64,000 bases of DNA. It comes from Lagopus muta. Lineage: Eukaryota; Chordata; Aves; Galliformes; Phasianidae. Below the pieces are notes generated by a model. The model worked only from the letters and a program-made list of their open reading frames with translations, did no database searches and was not told the DNA's origin. Below, in pieces: positions 27,792-37,979 of this stretch. Position 1 is the stretch's first letter. Each line of letters opens with the position of its first letter. Position numbers and translations under genes: made by a program. The stretch is from contig NC_064439.1 of the NCBI RefSeq assembly GCF_023343835.1, positions 33,740,508 through 33,804,507 on the forward strand, given 5' to 3'.

Positions 27792-28360
27792 ATCACAGAA
27801 TGGTTGGAAACGACCTCAGGGATGATGATCCAAACCCCCTATCTAATTTTCTGCCCAGGGCCCCATCCAACCTGGCCTTGAACACCTCCAGGGATGGGGC
27901 ATCCACAACCTCTCTGGGCAGCCTGTTCCAGCATCTCACCACTCTTGGTAAAGAACCTTCCCCCGACATCCAACCTAAATCTTCCTTTCTTCAACTTATG
28001 AACTTTTCTCCTTATCCTGTCATTATCTACCCTCGTAAAGAGTTGACTCCCCTCCTGTTTATAGGCTCCCTTTAGGCACTGAAAGGCTGCAGCGAGGCCA
28101 CACTGCAGCCTTCTCTTCTCCAGGCTGAACAAGCCCAGCTCCCTCAACCTGTTTTTGTAGGGGAGGTGCTCCAGCCCTTGGGTCACCTTTGTGGCCCTCC
28201 TCTGGCCAACAGCTCCCTGTCTGTCCTGTATGGAGGACCCCAGTGCTGGATGCAGATGGGGCCTCATGAGTGCAGAGGAGAGAAGGACAATCACCTCCCT
28301 GTCCCCGCTGGCCACCCGTCTTCTGATAGAGCCCAGGATACCATTTGCTTTGTGTATCTT
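27792..28360 (-). mobile_element. CR1 LINE fragment with ORF2 C-terminal coding remnant
   Basis: Minus-strand CR1 of about 570 bases. It starts at the 3' end with ATCACAGAATGGTTGGAAAC and reaches 'ccaggataccatttgctttg'. The minus strand keeps a 230-codon open frame (27839-28531) whose CR1 part includes GLEHLPYKNRLRELGLFSLE and GRFRLDVGGRFF. This is the C-terminal end of the CR1 reverse-transcriptase ORF, not a host gene. The long open frame suggests a fairly young copy. Confidence 0.93.
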
Positions 28361-30635
28361 TGGGACAAACACAGCTTTTTTAGAACACCTTAGGCAATAC
28401 AGCCCAGATTTGTCTTTTTTAAATAATGCTTTAAATGTAAAGTCTATCCATTCCACAAGAACAGTGATGAGCCCAAAGAAACGTAAAGAAAAGTACAGAG
28501 CTTGCTTTGGATTATTGAACAAATACTTCAAAGTCTACATTGCTATATATGCAATGCTTTATATTTTACAGATTATTCAAGTACATTTCACCGTAGGGTA
28601 GAACAGGTAGAGAATGAAACAAATAAAAGAAAAAAATAAAGAAAATAGAAAGGAGGCCTTTACTCCTGCATGTTAGCTTTTACATAAACAAAGCTGATTG
28701 TATCATAACTCCAGTATGAATTGTGACAAACATAGCGTGTTTAAGTATATAAATAAATAAATAAATCTTTTCCATGTTCTGCATATCAAATATTTGAAGA
28801 ACATCAGTCTTAACAAGAAGATAGGGAGGGTAACCACAGATCCAACTCACACATCACTGGTACCAACACAACTTACTTTCATTTTGACTCTTCTTTCCCC
28901 TACATTAAAAATTAAAGCACAGAAAAACAACTTCAAGGCAGCCTTACCTCAAACCTCCATTCCACACTCCCTCCCTTTCTTTCTTCCTAGCAGCACTCAA
29001 TCACACATACCTGCACTCATGGTTGATGTTCACCTGCTGTCTAACTGCAGCTCATTAAGACACACACCTGCAGTGACTTAACTTGGGCTTTGTTCAGCTT
29101 TTAACTCACCCAGAAACAATGAAAGCATTTGCTATTATTGAATACTGTTTGTTTTTTCTCTGGGTTTTTGTAACTGTGATACTCTCAGCTGACCTCCAGG
29201 TTATTGGAGGCTGAAAGTTTGTGGCACCCTCTCTAGCTTAAGGATATAAATAGCAGTTGAGTACAACAGGCAGGAGGTTGCGATGGCATTGCTGACAGCA
29301 CTTGGAATATATCATTTCTTGGTGATAAATATTGATCAAAAGTCTCACTGCTCAAAGAAAGTTAGTCGTCTCTGCGTTAGGGTGGAGACTTCAGGCAGGG
29401 AACAATACAGCTGACCCTTAAAGGCCTGAAAGCTACCATTTCTGAGATAATCAGAGGCCATGGTGCAGTAAATCCAGAAGCTGTCACTCCTGTGATATGT
29501 TCCCTCAACTTTCTACCAAGGGCTGCTGACCTTCATGTCTCCAGAACTGCTTTTGCAAAGTACTGCACAGGTCAATGGCTTCCATGCTCCCTTTTACATT
29601 GGTCAAAAGATTTATGACCAGAAATCTTGTAAAAATGGAATTTCAGCTGCTTTTCCTTCACTGACAGTTTCACAAACATCCTATAAATCATAGCGCTAGT
29701 GCCAAATTCTTGGGCCTCTGCTCAACAGATTTTATCAAGCTCTGATAGCCTCCAATACTAAGTTCCACTGTAACGTGCTCAAGTTTATTATTAGCTTGCT
29801 ATAGGAAAATGTTATTGAACTGTTAACAGTATTTGTTACAATGTCCAGGACTCGAAGCACCTGCAACACCTGCAAATAAATCATATCTTTTTGTAGTCTA
29901 GAAATATATATTTATTATTTTAATCTGGGAAGAACGGGGAAAGTAATTTTATTTTAAAACCCCCACAAATCCTGTGTACCAAGTGATCAGTCACACGTTA
30001 TGCACTGACTTTCTTCACATCTGTGCAAATCAAGCCATTGTACAAATGTATGAGGACCTGCGGCATATAACACATTCAGCTATGAAACTATGGGTGTTGT
30101 TATGTGCTGAGTCTTTAAATGGAAGGTGGCACATCTGCTTTTGGCATGGTGTTGCATTGGAGTGTAAATCAATCCAAGATGCATATTGAAGAGTAAGTAA
30201 CTTGTCCACTTGCTCTTTGTTACATCCAGCTTTGATTTTGTTCTTTGTTATTTTCCTGGTAGTCAAATGCAGGCTCTGCATATTGAAATCATGCATTGTT
30301 TCTTCAAGTATGGTTAACATAACATGTCATGTAACATATAAGAAGTACGTGCTGGGAAATAATTTGGACCAAAATACAAGCCAAGAGTGAGGTGAAGAGA
30401 AAAAGATAAGTACAAACAGCTACATCACAGTGACTGAGAGTTTTATTACTCAGGATACTCCTAATACTTTTGAAATGAATAACAAGGCCAGCATTTGATT
30501 CCATGTTCTAGCTCTTGGCAATTAGTGTGCAAAATTTGCAACAGTGAAGGATGGCATATTTTTTCTTCCTTATCAACCAGAGGCACAAATAAGCCAAAAG
30601 GGCCAACTGTACGCTGGCTTGCATTAGGCCCAGCA
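28361..30635. other. Non-coding DNA, no gene recognised
   Basis: Contains the short (AAAT)n run noted separately. No exon-like sequence recognised. Confidence 0.55.
28751..28766. repeat. (AAAT)n microsatellite
   Basis: Four perfect AAAT units. Confidence 0.85.
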
Positions 30636-31123
30636 CTGCCAGCCAGTTGAGGGAAGGGATTGTCTCACTCCATGCTGCACTGGTGTGGCCTTACCATGAG
30701 CACTATGTGTATGTAGATCTGGGTGTTGCAATATAAGGACGTGAAGATATTAGAGATAGTCCAAAGGAGAGCAACAAGGACAGTGAAGGGTCTAGAGCAA
30801 AAGACATTTAAGGAGTGGCTGGGCTACTCGGGTTGTTCAGCCCAGAGAAGAGCAAACTGAGGAGAGTATTCATGGAGACGCATCGGATGGTCAGGTTAGG
30901 TACTAGGAGAAGATTCTTTACCAGGGGGTGATCAGGCACTGGAACAGGCTCCCCAGGGCAGTGGTCACAGCACCAAGCTGCCGGAGCTCAACAAGCATTT
31001 AGACAAGGCTCTCAGAAACGTGGTTTGAATTTCAGGTAGTCCTGAAATTCAGGTAGAGCCAGGAGTTGGGCTCTGTGATCCTTTTGTATCTCTTTTAACA
31101 GGATATTCTATGATTCTGTGATT
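30636..31123 (+). mobile_element. CR1 LINE fragment
   Basis: Plus-strand CR1 copy with 'tagtccaaaggagagcaaca', 'ttcagcccagagaagagcaa', 'cactggaacaggctccccag' and a 3' end ATTCTATGATTCTGTGATT. It is diverged and carries a small duplication near 31035-31060 (TTCAGGTAG repeated). Confidence 0.87.
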
Positions 31124-31452
31124 AAAGAATGGAGGAATCATTGTGACTCAACTTTCTGTTTACTGAAGGTTTGTACACCTTGTACAACAGGGTCTGCCTG
31201 AGCAAGACTGCTCAGAATCCTGTATTTTACCACTGACATGGGTGGCCCAGCAGGAAAGACAATATGATATTGGCACTGGTCAATGCCTTTCCTAGAGGCT
31301 GGCCCTTTCTGGAGAAATTGCTCATCTATTTGGCACAGCTTCTAACATGCTTCTCTCCCTAGGGTCTGCTGCAAGAACAGCAGCTGGAGGACAGCAACAT
31401 CTTTTGTAGACAATCTGTTTTGTGGGATACCTGTGAGAAGCAGCACTTAAAG

Positions 31453-31920
31453 CATGGGTGTCCAACCTTTTATCTTGCCTGGGCCATACTGTGTGAAGAG
31501 GAGTTGTCCTGGCTTGCATTTATATATACAATATAAAATGTATAATATAGTTTATGTATATAAGTAACACATATTCCTTTTTTTTTAAAGGCACATACGT
31601 GTGTACATAGGTTGGAATATTATTATTATTGGCAATCACTACATATTACAAGTGGCACAAGTATTGGTAATGTGAAACACACATGGGTTTTGATGCAACT
31701 GTGTGTTGGGCACAAGAGGCAGAGTCAGCACTGCACTGTGCCCTCTGCTCCAGTGTTCTGTTGTCACCTATGCAGTCTGTGTTTGAGCTACATGCAATCG
31801 ACTCAAAAAAATATGGCTAAAACACACATAATAATGCTAAAAGTTTATGATCTGATGGGGCCACATTACTGGCTGCCAAAGGCCACACACAGCCCACTGG
31901 TTTCAGGTTGGACACACCTA
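31453..31920. mobile_element. Non-autonomous hAT-like (Charlie-type) DNA transposon
   Basis: The left end CATGGGTGTCCAACC and the right end GGTTGGACACACCTA are imperfect terminal inverted repeats 468 bases apart. Internal 'gcctgggccata' and 'atggggccacat...ggccacac' blocks match the remembered layout of an old amniote hAT-Charlie family. Possible 8-base target duplications ACTTAAAG / ACTAGGAG agree at only 5 of 8 bases. No transposase frame is present. Confidence 0.6.
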
Positions 31921-34439
31921 ACTAGGAGAGTGGAAGTGGAGGAGACTGCTATAGCCACTCTTTGAGACACTGCTTTCTTGGCATGGCCTTCTTTACTATT
32001 AGACAGGAAGCAAATAAGAACATAATGCTGTTCTTCAAGTGCATTTCAGAAACAAGACAAGCTTCAGTAGAGAGGTCCACGCTGGACAAGGAATAGAGGC
32101 TGCTGGAATAGTGACATGCAGTATTTTATACTTATATACATTTGATTTACTAATCTTCACATACATTCTCTCTGTAATTGTTCATTTCTTCTTCATTAAA
32201 ATGGTTAGGTTATATTCCTAAGTCACATTATATATGCACAAAGTTCAGTGATAAAATGACCTATCAGCTCTGTCTCAAAAGTAGCAAAGATTTATGTAAA
32301 TTTGTTAAATGGGCCTCTTTTCATCTAAAGCTGAAACACAGTTGCATGAGAGATCCAGGTGGATTTGTTCAACAGGGAACGTGCCAGGCCAGAGTTTATC
32401 CAGCAGTTACCAATGTGGGGCAGAATTATCTTGATCAATGGTTTCAGAATTTTGTTTCAGTATTTTGGCCAGGGCAAAACTACAACCAAATGAAATGAAA
32501 GCACTCGAGTAGATCAGAATAGAAAAAGAAAGCCAATACTTTCTTCCATTTATCCCCCAAACACTTTTCTTTCAGTTTTTTCTTCTCTTTTCTCCTATAT
32601 ACCCGATAATAGAAGACTGTGAAACTGAACATTTTGCAGAGTGCCTCGGACAGGTCTCTTCATTTCCATTTCCCTTTGCCTTTCTATGGCTGACACGTAT
32701 TGTTATTTAAATGAATGCTTTTGAGCTCAGATTTTCTTTTATGCAAATACGAGCTGCTTCCCTCATCAACACATTTGTTTTCCTATGAAAAGAAGCATAA
32801 GGAAAAATATTCTCTAGACAGAAGGTGATTGGAATGTGATTTTTTTCCGTGAATTTAGCTCAAAAGGGAAGACACACACAATGGTGAAGTATGAAAATAC
32901 TGGCTAAATTCTTCTTCCAGGATCTGATCATAGCACTGTTATATTTTTTTAAGAACAGCTGAGGTAGGGAAGGTGCCAAGGCACAGCAGACTGGTCTCAC
33001 TTGCTCAAGGCATTCTCTATGAGACAGTTAAGGGAGTAGACAAGTGCCAGACACTACATGCCTCCAGCAATTTTTTCTCTAGTCCTTCCTTATGAAGGCA
33101 ATGACTCATTTTAGCTCAAAAATTGGTGTCCTCTCCTATTCAGTTTTTTGAAAGCCATTTACCAGGAAACCATAGATTGAACTTACAGAAGCAAGGAGGT
33201 TGTAAGGAGGTAATGCAGAAGAAGGAAAGAAAATGAATTCCTGGCTTCCTTTGAATATACTGCATTCATGTCTTCAAGTTTTTCTTTTACCTATTAACAT
33301 CTAGAGATTTCCTTTTTTAACAAAAGGTGAATGTGAAAATTCCCCAGATGTCAGAAGCCTCCCAGAGCTGGAGCTTTTTGATAAACAAATACTACAAGAT
33401 AGGCAAAAAAAATCACATCCCACATCTCCAGTGTCAAAAGGGTTGGTAACACCTGAGTTGCTTCCATATTTGATCTCTGCCAGACCAAGAGGCACGTGAT
33501 GTTGAAGCATGTGGACTGTCTCCCTCCTTTTCCCATTGGACAGTCACCCATCTTGCAGCAAAAAACACCACAGTCAGTGCCCACTAACACACTTGCCAGC
33601 AATATTAGCAAACAGACTTCAGAGGCTGAGCTCCCCATTTAATCACAGAAGTTGTTCTCTTTCAGTGTCAGGAGCTGTTCCAGCCCAAGCTTTCTACGTG
33701 TTATTCCTGGACTATTGAAAACTTGAAGTGCTGCTCCCTGTGCAACACCAAATTTATGGATGAGGAAACTTCAGTCTGCCAGGTGATAATTTGGCATCCT
33801 TATGTCAGTGTTAAAATCCTAGCAGCTGTAAATATTTATTGCAGATGAAATATACTCATATGCTCCAGCTAGCACATTACCATGTGAATAAATCTAACAC
33901 TAAATAAATCATGTGCACTTCATCTTTTATTCAGTTTATAAAATTCTTGCTTCTCACTCTGAGCATTCGTAACTTAATAAGGTTATTCAGAAGCAGAGTC
34001 ATTCGTGGTGTGCCCTGACTTGTTTTATAACACAGCGTTTTGCTTCTTGTATTTCACCTCTGACAGCTTTTGCAAAGTTTTGATTTGATAGGATAAGCAC
34101 AGTGAGGGCATTAGGACCAGGAGAAAGACGCACACATTGCTTTGTATTATGTCTGGCAAAGTGCTTCCTGACTGAGTGCTGGAGCTATGTGTGAAGCAAA
34201 GGCAGGGATCGACTAGTTCTCATCTGTTGATCACAGTGAACTTGAAGCCTCAGACGGGGGAAAGCTGTCAGATCTGCTCTCGGAGATAAGGCACATGAAA
34301 CCAGACAGCTGTGGGAAACTTTGAAGAAGCAGGAAATACTCTGGAGGGAAACTGTTAGAAATGCGATTTCTTTCTACCTAGAATTTAAAAAGGAAAAACT
34401 CAAAACTTAAGCTATTCCTTTCATTTGCTTTGCTGACTG
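31921..34439. other. Upstream flank of GALNT15
   Basis: No exon or repeat recognised. The GALNT15 promoter may lie in the last few hundred bases, but no TATA box, GC box or initiator stands out here; the CpG island is downstream of the ATG instead. Confidence 0.5.
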
Positions 34440-34708
34440 AGCCGGGACTCCGTAACAACGGACCTACTCCGTCTCACTGGATCCATGCTGCATTTTACCA
34501 CAGTAAGTGCAATATTAATAGGCGTTTTCTATTTTGTCTGTAAATAGAGAGGAAAGCATGAAACGGCATCAGTGAAATGTGAGGGGAACAAGAAATCCTC
34601 TTGGCAGATAGTGAAAACCAGCGCATTGCTGCAACCCGAGGACTGGAATCTGAGCGAGATCCAAGTGATGTTTAACATGACAATCTGTATCATTTTGTCA
34701 CCAACAGT
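34440..34708 (+). promoter_or_regulatory. GALNT15 5' leader with a possible 5' UTR intron (34503-34707)
   Basis: A donor-like CA|GTAAGT occurs at 34503 and an acceptor-like CACCAACAG ends at 34707, one base before the ATG. Splicing would remove 205 bases and the four upstream ATGs at 34558, 34577, 34668 and 34677. The alternative is a continuous leader in the same exon as the ATG. No convincing TATA box or transcription start can be set by eye. The intron is an inference from site quality only. Confidence 0.35.
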
Positions 34709-34718
34709 ATGTTCTTGA
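34668..34718 (+). promoter_or_regulatory. Upstream ORF overlapping the GALNT15 start codon
   Basis: An ATG at 34668 opens a 16-codon frame that stops with TGA at 34716-34718, past the main ATG at 34709 and in another frame. A further ATG at 34577 is followed at once by TGA. If the leader is unspliced, the overlapping frame should reduce initiation at 34709. If the possible 5' UTR intron is spliced, the frame is absent from the mRNA. The reading frame is seen directly; its effect is inferred. Confidence 0.5.
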
Positions 34719-35250
34719 AGAAGAAATGTAGATATGGATCACGCAAGCTGCAGTTTCTGTTGCTGTTGCTGATGCTGGGCTTTTTGCTGCTGATGGTTAC
34801 AATGCTGAATCCACCAGCCAGCAACCGGAGCAAGGACGGGACTTTCCAGCCTGTGGAGTTCAACCCTCGGGAAGGGCACCAGGTGGACTTTGCCGAGACC
34901 CAGGAGATGCTGGAGACCCAGGAGGAGAGCCAGCAGTACTATCCCATGGACGGGCTGTCACCGTTCATCTCCCTGCGGGAGGATGAGTTGATCGCGGCCG
35001 TCGTGTCCCCCACGGGTCGAAGGAACCACAGCAAGGCCAGGAAAGGCTATCGAGTGGTGAAGCAGCAAAGCAGGCGGCCGGAGGCAAAGGAGGGAGACCC
35101 CGAGTCCCAGCTCCTGTCCCTGCCTCTGGGGGACGGCAACGGGGCTGCAACGGGGGAGCGGCCGCTCGGCTTGGAAACCCATGGCTTTAACGAAGCGCTC
35201 AGCGAGCGGATCTCTCTGCGCAGGGAGCTGCCTGAGGTACGACACCCGTT
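34709..35250 (+). CDS. GALNT15: GALNT15 coding exon 1: tail, signal anchor, stem
   Basis: Encodes residues 1-180 plus two bases of Leu181. The ATG is followed by a basic tail (MFLKKKCRYGSRK) and a strongly hydrophobic Leu-rich segment at about 14-33, as expected of a type II Golgi membrane protein. After this comes a charged, Gln/Glu-rich stem with potential N-glycosylation sequons at Asn39 (NRS) and Asn106 (NHS). The exon ends in the family block that leads into the catalytic domain (RISLRRELPEVRHP). The donor is GTAAGT at 35251 (phase 2). This ATG was chosen because it directly precedes the tail-plus-anchor pattern that I remember from the human protein. The second half of the exon is much richer in GC than the surrounding intergenic DNA and adjoins a CpG island. 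Confidence 0.94.
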
Positions 35251-35594
35251 GTAAGTAACGCAGCCTATTTCACCCCGGGAGAAAACTTCCGTCCTTCCCT
35301 ATCGCCCTCATCTTCCTAATCAAACCACCTCCTTCGGTATGGGGTAACGCTTTTGTTCACGTTGGTTTCCCACTGGAAACACAACCCCATCTCCTCAGGG
35401 CTAGCTGCGATCCCTGCCTCCCTTCTGCAGCGCCGGCACCGCCGCACCCCTCCGCACCGCTCCGCGCCCCCCGGCCCGGCCGCGGACCCCGAGCCGCAGG
35501 CAGGTGCTGCAGGGGCCGGGAGAGATCCCCGCGGGTTTCCCTTTCTGTAGGGGAAGGCATAGCGACCCAGCCCTCATGGCGGCCGATGTTCGCC

Positions 35595-35639
35595 GTTATT
35601 TGGGTGCCCGTTATTCGTGTCCCCGTCGTTCCGGTCCCC
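35595..35639 (+). repeat. 15-bp tandem repeat, 3 units
   Basis: Three consecutive 15-base units start at 35595, 35610 and 35625, with the pattern GTTATTYGKGTSCCC and a more diverged third copy. They lie in the CpG island of intron 1. No function can be inferred. Confidence 0.5.
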
Positions 35640-35690
35640 GCACCCCCGCGCAGCGGTGGTGGCAGCACCGCCCGGCGGAATGCGGGCTGC

Positions 35691-35709
35691 AGCGCCCCCT
35701 GCTGGCGGC
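35691..35709 (-). promoter_or_regulatory. CTCF-like binding motif
   Basis: The + strand reads AGCGCCCCCTGCTGGCGGC, which is close to the reverse complement of the CTCF core consensus (CCASYAGRKGGCRS type). The core motif therefore points along the minus strand. It sits inside the CpG island about 450 bases after exon 1. The motif match is seen directly; occupancy is unknown. Confidence 0.55.
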
Positions 35710-35787
35710 CGCGGGGACTGCCGCCGCTGCAGGTGCCGGGGGCGGCTGCGTTCCGGCCGTCCCGGAGGGAGAGGCGGTCCTTTCCCT

Positions 35788-36271
35788 GCGCTCAGCGCTG
35801 CTGAGGCCGCTCATGGGGTCGCTCCAGATCTACGCCCCTCAGTACAAGAGTGTTGTGGACATACTGGAAAGAGTCCAACACAGGGCCAATAAGGTGATGA
35901 AAGCAGCTCTCCTATGAGGGGAGGCCAGACACCTGGGACTGGGGAAGAGAAGGCTCACGGGGATCTTCTCTGTGTGTACAAATGCCTGAAGGAGGGGTGC
36001 AAAGAGAACAGAACTGAGCTCTTCTCAGTGTTGCTCATTGACAAGATGAGGCAAAGGGCACAAACTGGAACAGAGGAGGCTCCATGTGGACATCAACTGA
36101 CTGAGCACTGGCACAGGCTGCCTAGAGGCTGTAGGTCTCCTCCTTGGACATCTCCAAAAGCAATCTGGACGTGGGCCTGGGCACCCCGCTCTGGATGTCT
36201 CTGCTGGAGTAGGGGTTGGAACATGGACCCAGGGGTGGTTTCCAAGCTCAGCCATTCTGTGATTCTTGGAC
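35788..36271 (+). mobile_element. CR1 LINE fragment in intron 1
   Basis: The sequence begins with the CR1 ORF2 stretch for SALLRP (CTCAGCGCTGCTGAGGCC). It continues through the family's 'tgtacaaatgcctgaa' and 'ggcacaggctgcctagaggctg' blocks and ends at GATTCTTGG near 36271. It has many stops and substitutions, so it is an old 5'-truncated copy. It abuts the CpG island. Confidence 0.85.
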
Positions 36272-36369
36272 TGTGAAAGGCAGCTCCTGGGAAAACGGGA
36301 ACTGCAGGCCAGTGTGTATGACCACGCTTGACAACAGCACTGTGAAGCCACACCATAGACGTATTACAT

Positions 36370-36464
36370 CTGAAATCCTATCTGTTGCATTTGAAATTCA
36401 ACACGTTGCATTTGAAGCCCAATGTGTTTCATTTGAAGCCCAATGTACTGTGGCTGAAGCCTAG
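36370..36464 (+). repeat. 21-bp minisatellite, about 4.5 units
   Basis: Units of the form YTGAAryCCaayryGTTGCAT repeat every 21 bases from about 36370 to the TAG at 36464. The copies are diverged, and the last is partial. Because 21 is a multiple of three, it gives a 7-residue repeat in one frame (VAFEAQC-like), but nothing indicates that it is translated. Confidence 0.75.
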
Positions 36465-36642
36465 AGACTTGAGTGCCATTTATTTCTACAGCCCATGAGA
36501 AACAGTTCATCTCACTTGCTTAAAACAGAGAACCATCTCTGCTCCCCTGCCCACTAGAGAAGGAATAGGGTGCAGGTGGCTATCTTCATTTCTTGCCCCC
36601 TGTAACAAAAGCTACTGCAGCTTTCCCATAGGATACAGTAGA

Positions 36643-36685
36643 AGATATGCCAAAAGCATTTTAAGATATGCCAGAAAACATTTTA
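36643..36685 (+). repeat. Short direct duplication
   Basis: Two adjacent copies of about 21-22 bases, AGATATGCCAAAAGCATTTTA and a near-identical neighbour, start at 36643 and 36664. Confidence 0.6.
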
Positions 36686-37927
36686 AGTTTATTTTTTTCT
36701 AGTGGTCATTTCCCATGTATAAAGGCAGCTGGTGGCTCCAATTTCAGGGAACAATCTTAAAGGAAGAAAAACGAAAGATGGTGTGTTTTCTACATTTGCT
36801 GACTAGATTCAATGTTAATGTGGGTATTTCCATTGAATAATGATACACTAGTATCATGTAAGTTATTTTTTGCCATGCTTCAGTGGCAGTTCTTTGAACT
36901 ATGTAGTATTCAAAGGAGGAATGATGACTTTCTTTTACTGCTGGTGATGTGAGCCAAAAAACAGTTTTGGCTGCTGAAGGGCCATCCGACAAGAGGTGGT
37001 TTTAGCTAATACTAATCTCACATGGGATTTAGGCCATGGTCTCAGAGTTCTTGGATGGGTTTTCCTGTCTGCCTAGTGAAAACGTATGGACCTATCAACA
37101 ACACAGCTCATAGAAGCCCAGATTGAAACCACAGATCTGAACATCTGAAGCTTCTCAGTAGTTCAGGTCTAAATCCAGATCATAAACCTGCAGAGGGGGT
37201 CTATCTCTAAGCCAGCCCTGTCCTTTATGGACCGACATGCAACCAAAATGATATTTTTTAAACATGATTCACTCTGTGGGCCTAGCTCACAGCTGTGTCA
37301 GTCACATTTTATACTGATGTAACATGAGAGTGAAGCAGTAATGAATCAGAACGTCTATTATGTTGTTCTTTTGAAGCCTGTTGCTTGTAATAATGTCTAT
37401 TGTTGTTTATTAGAGAGAAACCAACCAGTTACAGAAATTTCAGTAAGTCACCTGCATGGACTCAGTCTCTCTCATTTCACTTCAAATGACAAATTCTTCA
37501 GACTCAAAGCAATGCCTGCCAATTGTGAAGAACTGCTGTAAAATAAGGCTGACCAGACTTCGTATTTACATACTTCCTTTTCACATTTAAAACAGAGTGT
37601 GAGATGTAAGGTAAATGCTGTAAGATACACGTAGCTGCTGTTCCTGTTATGTTTTGCATTGGAGCTGCAGAACTGCAGTTTCTTTTTATAAGAAATGACA
37701 GAGCTCCAGTGGAAGCAAAGCAGAGCCTGCTGCCTGTGCTTTACTTTGATAGCCCTGGACCAAATTCTTCACCTGGAATGTGATACTTCAGACCTCTCTG
37801 CCCAGACCCCAGTTTCTAACATACCCTACATCTCTTTGCATGCCTTTCCAGGTGAATGTTTTATGCTACTTCTCAGAAAGTAGATGCATAAATCTGTACC
37901 TGTTCCAGCACTCCAACTGATCCTACT

Positions 37928-37979
37928 GATTTATCCAATGGATATCTAATGGATAAATCGATTATCCAATGGATGAATC
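37928..37979. repeat. Palindromic block
   Basis: A 32-base imperfect palindrome (arms GATTTATCCA / TGGATAAATC) shares its last GATAAATC with a second inverted unit ending TGGATGAATC. The core ATCCAATGGAT occurs twice. It could form hairpins. No element family was recognised. Confidence 0.65.

Larger units (their letters stand above)
35425..35820. promoter_or_regulatory. CpG island core at the start of intron 1
   Basis: This is a dense GC- and CpG-rich block, unlike the AT-rich DNA elsewhere in the window. Together with the GC-rich second half of exon 1 it forms an island of roughly 1 kb. It contains a GC box (GGGGGCGG) at 35738-35745 and a CTCF-like motif at 35691-35709. It lies downstream of the annotated start codon, so it may support an internal or alternative promoter, or simply mark the 5' end of GALNT15. 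No CpG ratio was calculated. Confidence 0.75.

Noticed and set aside
27839..28531. 230-codon minus-strand open frame, the longest in the window
   Set aside because: Its recognisable part is the C-terminal end of CR1 ORF2, and the DNA around it follows CR1 order, so it is part of a LINE fragment and not a host gene.
34958..35245. Minus-strand frames opposite GALNT15 exon 1
   Set aside because: Shadow frames caused by high GC content over a real exon.
35504..35917. 137-codon plus-strand frame in the CpG island
   Set aside because: GC-rich chance frame running into a CR1 fragment; it has low complexity and no known domain.
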